Shown in pieces: positions 36,919-48,000 of a stretch of 64,000 bases of DNA. The notes beneath the pieces were generated by a model. That model was not told the DNA's origin, searched no databases, and saw nothing but the letters and a program-made list of their open reading frames with translations. Source of the stretch: Gyromitra esculenta (lineage: Eukaryota; Ascomycota; Pezizomycetes; Pezizales; Discinaceae); the NCBI GenBank assembly GCA_038503075.1, contig JBCAML010000021.1, positions 372,001 to 436,000 on the forward strand, given 5' to 3'. Within the stretch, counting starts at the first letter, position 1, and each line of letters opens with the position of its first letter. The position numbers and the translations under genes were made by a program.

Positions 36919-38800
36919 CTAATAATGGCATTGTAGTTGGTGCTGTTGCTGTTGCTGTTGCTGTTGCTGGTCCATGTCATTCTTGACGCTTCCCGCGTTC
37001 ATCGCGTCCTGCCTCGCTTTGGCTGCTGCTGCGGCCGCGGCCGCGGCCGCAGCAACCTTCCCTTGACTGCTTTCTCTCCTCCGTTTCGGAGCATCCTTTA
37101 TCTTTGGGTGCGTATGGCACTATATCGCAAATAATACCGTTAGCAAAGTGAGCTTATTAATTAATTTAGCTTATCCCCAAAATAGGGGAAATGCTCACCT
37201 TATACGCATGTCTGAACCAGGTTGTTCCCTTCTTCTTATTGCTTACCAGGGCGACCCATTCATTGCAGGAGTGGCATAAGCCTTCCCAGACGTCCGGGTT
37301 CCCCTCCATCTGCCTGACCGATTTTGGCTCGATGAATCGCTGTCCGGTTGCCGCGCTGATGCCGTGCGTGAACGATTTGTCGTACCAGAATGCCGAATTC
37401 TTCAACACAAGCCATCTCCCAGGCTTGCAGATTCCACACCATCCTTCGCGCTTGTTGCCGTGGCCGCGCACCCATCTCGGAGTGTACAAGTCTCCCTCAA
37501 ACCTCAAGTCCTGCTCGTGTGGCATCAGATCAGGGTCTTCCGGGTTCATGTCTTCCGGAGGAGGAGGGATCTGTTCCTCGTTGAGAGAAGCATAGAGATC
37601 TGGCGGGTCGGATTGGTCGGCGTAGTGGTTGCGGTAGTGTTCAGCGGCGTTGGATTGAAGCATCTTCACGAGAAACTGGCTCGGCATGGGGGAGCAACCG
37701 TGCTCGTCGGCATATGGGTTCTGGACGTAACCACCATTACGGCTGAAGTTATGGTTGTGCGAAAGAAGCATCTGCTGGGGCGGTGGTGGGCACCCCACGG
37801 AGTAGGTTGGGGATGAGTGATGTGAGTGAGAAGTGAAATTTGAAGGAAGCTGGTAGGGGTTGATTTCGTTGGTGTATGGCGACGATGTTTGAGAACCTCC
37901 AATAAAAGAGCCGGTGGACCACCTCTTGTTGGTGTTCCTTTCTGCGGCCGAGTATGGAGCAGATCTAACATTCATACCAGACCTAGAAGGAGAAGGAGAA
38001 GCACGCCCACGGCTTCCACTTCTCATCCGGTTAGTCTGACTTGGAGACATTACTGGCGATAAAGGAGTAGTGCTGGTAGACACAGTCAAATTTGACCGGT
38101 GTGTGTAGTCGGACATAACGGATCCTTCATATGGCGAGTCATCGTAAAACGACATATCAGATGCGGACACTAGTGCCTCTACACTCGACATAGAAGTAGT
38201 ATCAGAAAGACGGCGAGAAATATCGGTATTCAGACTCAGTGCATCACTATGCGGGGAGTAATGATAACGGGGATCCAGCAGACTGGCACTATTGTTGCTG
38301 CTTCCATAGCTAGACCCTAATCGGTCCACATCTGTGTCCAGGTTACGCAATACCGAGCTGTAGTCTCCACCGCGGGGACGATTCCAGTCGTTGTCTGGAA
38401 CGAGATATCAGTAAGTAAACTTACTTTTTTAAATCATGAGAAGCTTATAAGAGCGCAACCTACTTTCCAACGAGGTATCGTATTGTTGAGACATATCCAC
38501 TCCGCTGGTTCCAATGCTATGACTCTCAGAAGGGATCAGGCAACTGGGATCCCAAGCAGGCACGGTGGTAGAACAATCTTCTGGCAGGGAATATTGAAAG
38601 CTGGTTTCATGAACCGTTGCAGGCCTGTTACCATTCGTACGAGGAGTTGGGGGCCACAGGGCAAACGAGTCCGGTAGAGGGGAACCCATAGCTGGTTGAA
38701 ACGACCGCGGAAAGCTGTCGCCCAAGCTTTGAGGTCTGAATTGAGTGTGCTGTGCGGCGATAGCGAAAGGATTCTTGGGAACGTTTCGCTGGCTATTCAT
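36919..38800 (-). CDS. Rua1_C (DUF4451) domain transcription-regulator-like protein
   Basis: Three exons (38800-38464, 38394-37199, 37119-36919) give 577 residues in frame. The first about 400 residues are disordered and rich in Ser, Asn, Pro and Tyr. The conserved C-terminal domain starts near DLYTPRWVRGHGNKREGWCGIC, continues KPGRWLVLKNSAFWYDKSFTHGISAATGQRF and WEGLCHSCNEWVAL, and ends TTWFRHAYK|CHTHPKIKDAPKRRR. This matches the Rua1_C/DUF4451 family (PF14616), with CxxC, CxxC and CHTH residues placed like zinc ligands. It is followed by a basic stretch, an 11-Ala run and a Gln run. Rua1 of Ustilago regulates the ustilagic-acid cluster; members in filamentous ascomycetes are mostly uncharacterised. 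Any DNA-binding role here is inference. A long repeat-bearing region lies upstream. Confidence 0.87.
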
Positions 38801-40594
38801 GGTTTATCACCAACATATCAGTCACCTGGGGACAACTCTGTGTTTTTCTATGCAAAAAGGAAATAATGATCAAAACTCACCGCGCAAGAATGGAATCCAT
38901 CTGGGTCAAGGCGTGCATCTATGCTTCTCTTCGCCGTGTATAAAAAAGTGGTACAAGAAAATACAACTGAAAATGCGGATATCCGTCAGCACCGCCATAA
39001 ATTGAGAGTGGAGGTTGTTTCCAGGTCTCATTGCACGGGTCGCATCACCGCAACGAGCACCAAAGGCCGAGGAAGCAAGGGGAACTGGACAACGGAAAAG
39101 CAGGAAACAAACTTACATTTTACAAAAAGGAATAAGTTGTATAATCCGTAAATCCAAAGAAGAAGCTTGGACCGGCCGGGGGAGGAAGGATGTAAGTGCG
39201 CGTAGAAGGCCGGAAGACGCGACAAACAAATAAGAATTTATTAACAATTATAAGAACGTAGTCGTCAACCAGTGAGACAGGAAGTAGTAGTAGTAGGAAA
39301 AGAAGCAGGCAATTTATGGGAGAGCCAGCTCTCTAGAAAAATTAAAGGTTATCTATAAAATAAATAAATAAACGGGATGATAAAAATGAAAAAAGAAACG
39401 AAACGAAACGAGAAGCCCTGTCAAAAAGACGGCGTAGCTGGCGAGAGAGTAGGAGGAGAGTAGAAGCGGTGATGGATCGGGAATTATATTGTAACCACAG
39501 ATGATGCCCTTTCTGTTCCAGGGACTCTTGGATCAGGACCCCGCCAGCACGCGCGCTGTCGCCTTTACATATGTACGACTTGCTACACCTTCCGTTCTTT
39601 CTTTCATCGTTCTCCCTCCCTCTCTCCCCCCCCCCACTGCCCGCCAACTCTCCCACCCCCCCTTGTAGCTGCAGGCCCCTCTCCCGATTGGCACTCAGTT
39701 AAACTTGGTAGCAAGCGTCTATGCTCGTGAGTTAACCGAATATTCTGGAGCCGCCCTGGAAGAACAATCGAGGCTCTTCATCCCAGCCGGATGTCCCCGG
39801 AGCCTCTTCCAGGATTGTTTTCCTGGGGTGTTATCAGAAATCAGATGAGCCGCGAGCGTGGCTGGGTCAGATTATTCAGTGCTGCGCAGCATTCGAAAAG
39901 ATCCTGGGAGGTATTTCATCATCATCAACGAGCATCTTGCAAGGTATAATGATGATTTTGGATGAATGTCCTAAAAAAGAACTATCCTGGATGACTACCT
40001 GCTTAATAACCACCAAAAAACAGTAGAGATATACCGTAATTGAAGGGAAGAGAAACTGCAGCAACGACAGGCAAAAAGCGAATCAGTATGCTCCCCTAAC
40101 GAAACACGAACCTGACAATTCCGCGGGCCTCGTTGCTTTCCCACTGTGGCTTGCTTCGAAATACTAGCAGCTCTACGCCTAGTCAGAAGAGGCCTGGAGT
40201 ACACATTGCAGATTCCAGAAGCAGAGGTCTCACGGGATCTAGGGTTTAGATTCTAGTGTGATTCTGAAGGTGTGCATCGACTGATACCCACATGAAACGC
40301 TCATGGGAGCCCCCGCATCAAACTCTGCCCTGTATAGGGCAGGTTGAGACCAACTCGAAACAATCGCGAAAACGCGGAGTGATGTGAGGTGCGTTTTCGG
40401 TGTGAAAGTTGGGAAGGGCAGACAGGGGAGCTGCAAGTGAGAGTGAACAAAAGCAAAAAAGAAGGAAATGTTCAAAATGTCATTGAATTTCAGAACCAAA
40501 AGCAGAAACATGTGGGCAAGAGGATTAGGAATAACGCCCCACATGTGGTACTCCGTGCTAACCTAACCTACACGCACACACAGAGAGAGAGGAC

Positions 40595-41446
40595 TTGAAT
40601 TCGACGTTTCCTGTATCACGGAGTTGCGGTCATCTAGACCAGAATTTCCCACTCCATCTCACAGGTCCGTTAATTGTCTACTGTACGACGGAGGCGGGCT
40701 CCCGTAACTCTGGGCCGAGTACGTTTTGTTTACCCATAGGAACAAGAGCAGACAAGGCAAGCGCTTCATCTGCTTTCTCAGCGGCCACTGTCGACCTGTC
40801 ATTTTCCCACTCTGCTGTATCCCAAATTTGGCGAAGTGGCACAACAGATATCCAATTCTGGAGTATCGAGGGACAGAACCTGACCACACTCTTCTCTTCA
40901 GGGACTTTGTCCGACCGTGCATCACCCATCGTCCGCAGCCACTCTGTCTGGGGGTCCCAAGTTGGTCCTTGCTCTGACCCATGGAGCGATGCCCGCCCAT
41001 CCACATCTGTGGAGCGCAGTCTAAATATATCTGCAAAAAGTAACGTGCGGACGTATAATAACCGACCACTACGTATGCAACACCCATCCATGCAATGTAG
41101 GTACAGGCACTATGCCAGTCAGAGAGGCATCAGCGGCAATCGTGCAGAAACGGGAAAACGTGCGGAAGAAAAGGATATTGTTCTATACATAGAGAACACC
41201 ACCAGAAGGCCACCTCCATCTGAGTCTGCCCTACCAGAACCAAGTCCTATCCCCCGTCCGCGCAGTGCGGGGAAATCAACCGACTGCCGAGAAGCCCTCC
41301 ACGAAACAGCCGCCTGCAAGCGCCGTCGATTCCCATCATCATTCAGCCTCTTCCAGGAAACGACACTCCAAAATAACAACACTTGTGCTGTTGACCACTG
41401 TCTTCTGCCGCACACAACAGCCAGCGCAGCGCAGCGAGTCAGTTAG
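40595..41446 (+). CDS. open frame of unknown reality, 283 codons
   Basis: An 852-bp stop-free frame starting with ATG in otherwise gene-poor DNA. The translation is Ser/Arg/Pro-rich with no signal peptide, membrane segment, repeat or domain I recognise. Two 140-codon frames overlap on the opposite strand, which suggests the absence of stops reflects composition. No intron signals extend it into something larger. It is listed because its length is unusual for this region. It may be a lineage-specific gene, part of a long 5' untranslated transcript of the neighbouring regulator, or chance. Confidence 0.15.
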   Translation: MNSTFPVSRSCGHLDQNFPLHLTGPLIVYCTTEAGSRNSGPSTFCLPIGTRADKASASSAFSAATVDLSFSHSAVSQIWRSGTTDIQFWSIEGQNLTTLFSSGTLSDRASPIVRSHSVWGSQVGPCSDPWSDARPSTSVERSLNISAKSNVRTYNNRPLRMQHPSMQCRYRHYASQRGISGNRAETGKRAEEKDIVLYIENTTRRPPPSESALPEPSPIPRPRSAGKSTDCREALHETAACKRRRFPSSFSLFQETTLQNNNTCAVDHCLLPHTTASAAQRVS

Positions 41447-41447
41447 A

Positions 41448-41465
41448 TACATGTAGCTACATGTA
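41448..41465. repeat. 18-bp perfect palindrome (double TACATGTA)
   Basis: TACATGTAGCTACATGTA reads identically on both strands and consists of two TACATGTA palindromes separated by GC. This 8-mer recurs at least twelve times in the non-coding parts of the window (see findings). Confidence 0.9.
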
Positions 41466-41629
41466 GTTAGTTTGTTTACTCGAGCTCGCTCGCTCGCTCT
41501 GGGCTGCGCGTATCCGCAATAGTGATCGCTCAGTATCGTAATTCCTCCGCGTCTTACATGGCATTAACGCGCCCAGCCCCGCCGTCCGATTGCTGCACGC
41601 TTCCCCTCCCCTCCCCCTCCTCCTTCGCT

Positions 41630-41660
41630 CCTCCCTCCCTCCCTCCCTCCCTCCCTCCCT
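41630..41660. repeat. (CCCT)n microsatellite
   Basis: About seven uninterrupted CCCT units within a wider C/T-rich tract. Confidence 0.9.
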
Positions 41661-42130
41661 TATCCGCTCGGCTTCCAAACAGTCGAGACTTTCGCCTAGC
41701 ATCCGAGCGAACGTCATGCTCGCAAAGCAAAGCAAGCGAGGATCAAGAGACATAAAGAGACTGGTGCAGTCCAGGTCCTCCCGTAAGCCTCCAGTGGGGG
41801 CAACATTTGGCGTAGCCTTCTGCGCAAGGCTTGAACAATCCGCCCCATAGCCGCATTGTACCTGCATCTCCCCCTGGCCAACGTCTAAATAAAGTTGGTT
41901 TTTTGCACGCTAGTCGTCAGCGAACGAACGTGCGCATTGAGCCCCCCTCCTCCACTGTCTTCCGATTCCCCGACCATACTCTGCTTTCTTCTCTGCTCGC
42001 TGCTCTCATCGCCAGGGTATCAAAGTGAGATTTCGATTGCAATCCCGACCGGTCAATGCTCATGGCTTCACTCTCATATCGTTTAACTGGTCGGTGTTTT
42101 ATCCAGTCGCCCGCCGGCCACTAGCTACAA

Positions 42131-44440
42131 CCATGGCATCATTTTCACCGCCGCATCCGCAGTCGGTAGCGGGATGGCTGATCAGTGCATCTTCGCTTTT
42201 CGTGGAGGATGATGGTGGTACAGAATGTAGAGAAGGATCTGTAAATAATCCCATCCCTTGAAGAGATCATTTCACTTCGTGAAGGATGATGGTGGTACAG
42301 AATGTAGAGAGAGATCTGTAAATAACCCCATCCCCTGAAGAGATCATATTCGAGTGACGGACGGCGTGCGGAGAGAAAATGCATGTATGAAGAAAAAATA
42401 TTATACACCCCACCACAGCGAAATAAAACGAAACACTGCAATGCACACACAAAAATGTAAACCTCTATCTCAAACCTGCGGCTTGCTCACTCGCCATGGC
42501 CATGCATACCATCTTCTTCACCACCGCCGCCGCATCCGCACACACACCGGCCAACACAGCGTGCTTCACGATAGTGGTGCAGCGCCTGCAGAGATCTGTA
42601 AATACAATACCTCAGGTAGAGAGGGAGAAAAGGGAAGAGTGAGTGATATAGTATGAATAACCAAAGCCCAATCACAGGGCTCACCGAACAAACAAAACCA
42701 ACAAACATTCGTAGAAGCACTATCGGCCCACAAAAAAAAAAACTAAATCAAGAACTACATTTAGCACCAATATACAAGCGGTTCTCTGTCCGCTTACTTG
42801 CTCGCTCGCCATAGCCATGCCTTCCTCACAGCCACATCCGCAGTAAGTAGCAGACGGATTGATTACATGTAGCACATACTAACGATCAGCAATCTTCTTG
42901 CTCCATGACGATAGCACAACCCTTACGATCTGTAAATAATCCGGCTTTAATCCTGCATGTACCTACGTACTAGTTAGTAGACGGGGGAGAAAAGGAATTC
43001 GAGATGCGATCTTGATCGACAAGGAAACATAAAACAAAACCTCACAGCGAGAGAGAAAAAGGAAAAAAAAAAGAGAAACTTGAGCCGCGATAACATGGAG
43101 AACCTGTAGCTTATTTACTTCAGTTCCTATCCGGCCGTTTACCCGGTCATACAAACCGCTTGCTGAGCCATGGCATCTCCACCGCCGCATCGGTAGTCCC
43201 GGTATCAGAATGTCTATCAAAGCTTGGCTAACTTGCATCCGTCTCTTCAGAGGGAGAGAGGATGCTCCGTCGGTTTGTTTTTGCTTGGTGCCTCCTCCCT
43301 ACGTTTTTTCTGACAATGCAAGCAAGGGCTCTCATGATAATCCTCCCCACCATTCTGTGAATAGTTTTGTTTGGTGTTGTTGTCTGGACTCTGGAGAACT
43401 TTTTTTTTTTTTTACTATGAAGCCAAGCAGCGGCATAGTAGTTCCCGTGCCATGTTAAACTTGGCGCGCGCTCAAAATTCCCCTAGAGGAGGGTTGGCCA
43501 ACACTCGATCTTTCTTTTCTTTCTTGGAAACCGCGAGTGTCAGATTCGCCAAGGTCCAGATTATACTCTACGGCGCTGCAAGTCAGAGCGACGACGACGA
43601 CGACGACGGACGAAGATCTCTTTAGCTCTAGCTCTAGCCCATTCTACTGTAGCCTCCGAGAAAGAGGAAAAAACGGCGTGGCCAGAAACACAAGCACGCT
43701 TTTTCCAACCCAACCAATCCAACCGAACCCCCCCCCCTCATCCTCCTCTTCAAACAACACTTTTTGCTCATCCCCGGGTTTCTCCTTATTCTGCACTAAC
43801 AAACAACAGAATGAAAGAAGTCCTCACCCGCTGCATGGTATCAGAATATTCTAACGCTATGACCAACTCCCTTCTCCTCCTCCCCTCCGGTCTGCGTGCT
43901 GGCGCCGAGGGCTATGTGGCGGAGATGCGCTGAGGTGATTAGCGTGGGGAGGGAGGGGGGGGCAGTTCCTCCCCCACCCTTTTCTAGCGTAGGTGTAAGA
44001 AAGTAGTAGTTAGTCTTAGTAGCAGCATGTAACAGTTAGTAGCTTTCGGGGGGGGGTTTTTTTTTGCAACACATGGTAGCACAAACCCGTACGTCTCCAA
44101 GATCTGTAAATAATCCGGGCGAAGCCGAGCAACCTCTCTCCTCCCTCTTCATCACGGCGTAGCACACACATAGGAGAGCAAAAAAGGAAAAAAGGAAAGA
44201 AAAAAAAGGGAAATATTCATCTATTCAAGCACTACGCTAGGTCTAGAACACGTCTTTTTCCTCATAAAACAAAAAAGAAAGGACTTGGAAAAAAAAAAAA
44301 CGATCATATAAAGTGCCTCTTCGCCACATAATCTTTGGCGGCAGCGCAGCGCAGATCGAAAGGAGGTTTAAACTGCTTCACATAGTAACACAAACCCTCC
44401 CCCCCTCCGTCCTCAGAGATCTCTAAATAATCCGGGTCTT
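42131..44440 (+). repeat. degenerate direct-repeat family with core GATCTGTAAATAATCC
   Basis: Six copies of the core begin at 42236, 42313, 42593, 42927, 44101 and 44418, some with a few substitutions (for example GATCTCTAAATAATCC at 44418). Similarity extends upstream: an ACATGGTAGCACAAACCC-like block precedes the copies at 42927, 44101 and 44418. A second block, CCATGGC followed by CACCGCCGCATCCGCAG, lies about 100 bp before the copies at 42236, 42593 and 42927 and appears alone at about 43168. Copies 1 and 2 form a recent 77-bp tandem duplication (42207-42352). Each core contains GTAAAT, which resembles a fungal 5' splice site. No protein frame is conserved across copies. Confidence 0.7.
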
Positions 44441-45016
44441 TGTATGCTTCTCAACTGATGGGGCCGTACCGGTACATAAGTGTGGCTTGTTCATCTAAAG
44501 CCTTCTCTACTCTAACTATCCCTTAAACCTGCCACGTTTTCTCGTTTTCTCGTTTCTCGGCCCCTACAAAAATAGGAAATAAAGATACATGCACATGCAC
44601 TCTACCAGAAGATCAAGGGGTCACATGAACCGGCTAGGTGTTTAAATGAGATGGAATAGTAGCTTTTAAAGCGGTTTGTTTCAAGTTGGCATTTTGGCAG
44701 CCTAGGGGAATTGAGAATAACTTCACGCAACTGTACAAGCCGCTTTTACTCACCGGGTGCAGAGATTTGATCTTTTGTAGATGAGACTTTATGGCACTAG
44801 ATCTGGAATGCACTCACCGAGAACATAAAAATAAAATAAAAAACAGAGCGACACGCTATGAAAATGTCAGAAAATTAAAAGCATAGCGAAGAATAAAAAA
44901 AAAAGATCATCAACGCCTCCATAAAGCAGAGTCTAGCAAAATTAATACATAAGAAAAAATGAGAAAAAGAGTAGCTACTCCCACCGTCCAAAATATGTAT
45001 AGCAAACCAAAAAGAA

Positions 45017-48000
45017 TCAATCACTAGCCAAGCCAAGCCCAAGTTCCGCCTCTGCCCGCCTCTCATCCTCGCAACTCTCACAATATTCAACCAACCACCT
45101 CGTCCCGTTATCATCACTGCCCATTTCATTTCCTCCGTTCCTACCACGCCGAATGGGGCTGTTCATCAATCCCTGCGCCTGTCCGCACCGAACCGTCTCT
45201 TCGTACAACCAATTGCTCCATTCGGCTGTCAGCATATCTCTTTCGAGCTTATTCACGACCCTAATGGCGACGAGCAGGTCGTGACGGTAAGAACCGAGAT
45301 GTTGGCGGGAGAGGCGCAGCCGTTTCGCGGCTGCCCGCGTCGAAAGAGATGTGAATCCAATACTTGCATGGGAAGCATCGGCGTTCAGATCGGTAGACCC
45401 GGTCAAGGTACGGAAAGTTGCATAGCTGCTTTTACGTCAGATCGACGCCGGGAAATGATTGAAACAACGAGAAAGAAAAAAGAAGAAACTTACCATTGAC
45501 TTTCAGCGCCTCCCTTTCTTCCCAAATCCGTCCCGTTATTAACAATATCTTCAAGGTCCTTAAGATAGACAGCTCGACTCATGATCCCATTTGGCGCCAC
45601 CCCGACACTGTCCAGCCACTTCGTTGCCCTCTTTTCATTCCAATAGGAGACCACACTCCGTTGTGACAGTGTCATATTGGCCAACACCGACACCACTAGA
45701 AATAAGATGAGCAGCCTTTGTGCGGAAACAATCTCCCATGTCTTCCCTACGCCTGCGGCGGTCCACATGATGACGCTCGAAGCCGCGCTTTCGCCGAAAG
45801 ACAAAATTGTTTCAGCTACCATCTTCGACAATCTTCGTTGCGTAATCGGGAGCCTCGGAGCTCTAGGATCAAGATCTGATGCAAGTGGTCCGGTGTACCC
45901 TGCGATAGTTACGTCGTCTAGAGTTACATACGGCCCGATCGTCTCCCCCCCAACCTCTCCAAAGATCCTAACAGCATTTTTAGTTCGGCCCTGGTTCTCA
46001 ATCCCTAGTTTTCGGACTTGATCGGCAGCCACATCCCCAAGATCCAGGGCATCGAGATCAAGATCATCTAGCGCCTGGCGCTGAATAATACCCTTCGAGA
46101 ACGCAGGCTGGTTCGACCATTCGACCGCTGTCCAGATGGCAAGTTTACACTTACTCTTTGCAACGTGTGTAATTACCACTTTCGTAACTAGCATAAAGCG
46201 TTCCCGATGCGGTAGATGCCAGGGTGTTTTACGGTCGGTGATTACATAACATCTAATCACTAAATCAGCCTGTGTTGTCCCCACTAGCGAATCCGAGTAG
46301 ACAGCAGGGAGAACGTACAAGTGATCATCTTGCAGCTCAATAGTCTGATAGTCAACGACGCTCCTCTTACTTTGCTTCCCTGTATCTACCATTAGTTCCT
46401 TGCCATTCACATTCATCCATACTCGTTTAAAGTACCCACCCAATAGACTGTAGTAATCGATTTCGTACTTGAACTCGCGTCGCAGCATGCCCCCCGAGTT
46501 GTCTAATTTGCCCCATGGTCCTTGCTTGATCCCTAGGTGGTCGTGCCACAATCCTCATCAGTACTTATATTTTCCTCAAAGTAAAAAGGGCAGTCAAACA
46601 ACGAAGATCCATATGTATGTATGCAGAAGGTGAGCGTTGCTCTGACCAGCTTTGTGCAGGTAAAAAAATAACACATTATCATCGTTAGGCAAGCGAGGTT
46701 TAAACTCGTCGCCCACGGAGCAATACATAAAACAATATAAATATAAATAAATACCTCTAGCCCTTCTCTCAAAATACAGTGTCTGAAACACCGCACTCTT
46801 ATCACCAAACATGACATGAAACAATGCCTTGGGACTGACGTCAAACGTCCGTTCGAGTGCCTTCTTGCTCATTCCCCTGGGTTCGTAAATGACTGGCACT
46901 GCAGGGAGCTTAAAGCGGGTGATTTCTTTCACTATTTCCGATATTTCATTCTCGGTTAGCTGGATATTCTCTCAAGACATCATTCGAGGGGGGAGGGGGG
47001 GAGTTCATGTACCCCTTCCATCAATCCCTCTTTGCGTAACCTTCCCGAAGCTTAACTTCTCATCGCTCGCCTCAAGCCCGACCTCCCCATTACTGACGGC
47101 TCTCCGCCTCCCCGCCGCGTCTCCATCGATCCCCACATCCTCCCAACTCTCTGTATCCGCGCCTCTATCTTCATCCTCTCTCTCAAGCCCCACCAACCTC
47201 CTCACCACCTCCGTCAGCCCCATCCCACCTCCAGCTCCGTGACTCTCCTCGCCTTCATGATTAGCATTCTTAACTAAGAGCAGCAGCCGTCTTTGTAATA
47301 GCCTTACTGGCTCGAGGTAGATTCGTACGACAACCCGCTCCTCATCGCCGCCTTTGTCCTCCAGTATCGACTCATCGTCGTCGGGATCAGGGTGTAAGTG
47401 AAGAAAGATGTAATCACAGTCCTTTCCTGGAGAGGCTTTGATCTCGGTGATGTGCGTGAGCGGAATTACACTTGTGAATACTAGTCCCAAATAATGCGAA
47501 TAAAAGTAGATATTATGAGCTGTGACATAACAGCGCCCAGGAAGGTCCTGCGTTGGTGTTGCGGACCAAGTCGCTCGGAATACAAGTAGCACAATCTCTC
47601 CTGATCCTCTCCCTGGAAACAGCGTTTTAAAATGAATATCCTGTGCTTTCAACTCCGCCGGATATCCCACCGGGTAATCCTCAATTATCTTCCCACCAAC
47701 AACAGTAGTGCCCCTGCCCACGCGTGGGTGCATCCCAATATCCGTATCTAAGCTCTGCGTCTTCCGATGCCCCCTCAAAATTTCCTGCCCGTTATCCCCG
47801 CCTCCAGTCGTTACTGCCGCAGACTTTGACAGCATTATCGGTGCCGGTGTATTCACTAGTGTATTCGGGGCAAGAGTTGTCCCGCTCTCTGCAAACCGTG
47901 TCGTGTCTCCGCTTGGGTGAAAAGGAAGCGCGTTATGCGATGCGGATATGAGTGCACTGATACCAGCTCCTGCGATCGGAGTGCCGGTAACGGGGCTGTT

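Larger units (their letters stand above)
38801..45016. other. 6.2-kb gene-poor region upstream of the Rua1_C gene
   Basis: No recognisable gene. 39.3-40.5 kb is mixed DNA with a partial inverted repeat around 39755-39840. 40.6-41.45 kb carries the only long open frame (listed with low confidence). 41448-41465 is an 18-bp perfect palindrome made of two TACATGTA. 41630-41660 is a (CCCT)n run. 42.1-44.45 kb holds the degenerate repeat family described separately. The final 0.5 kb is A-rich and is the 3' flank of the SIP3/LAM gene. Confidence 0.45.

Noticed and set aside
35628..36931. Two minus-strand frames of 224 and 212 codons
   Set aside because: Phe/Leu/Ser low-complexity translations caused by purine-rich DNA on the plus strand; no start context, motif or splice structure.
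42207..42352. Reading the 77-bp duplicated unit as C/D-box snoRNAs (GATGATGG and CTGA present)
   Set aside because: The C box does not fit RUGAUGA well, there is no terminal stem, no C'/D' pair, and the other copies of the family lack the boxes.
45700..45800. P-loop-like GVGKT in the SIP3/LAM protein
   Set aside because: It lies just before the C-terminal membrane helix with no Walker B or NTPase fold around it; coincidence.
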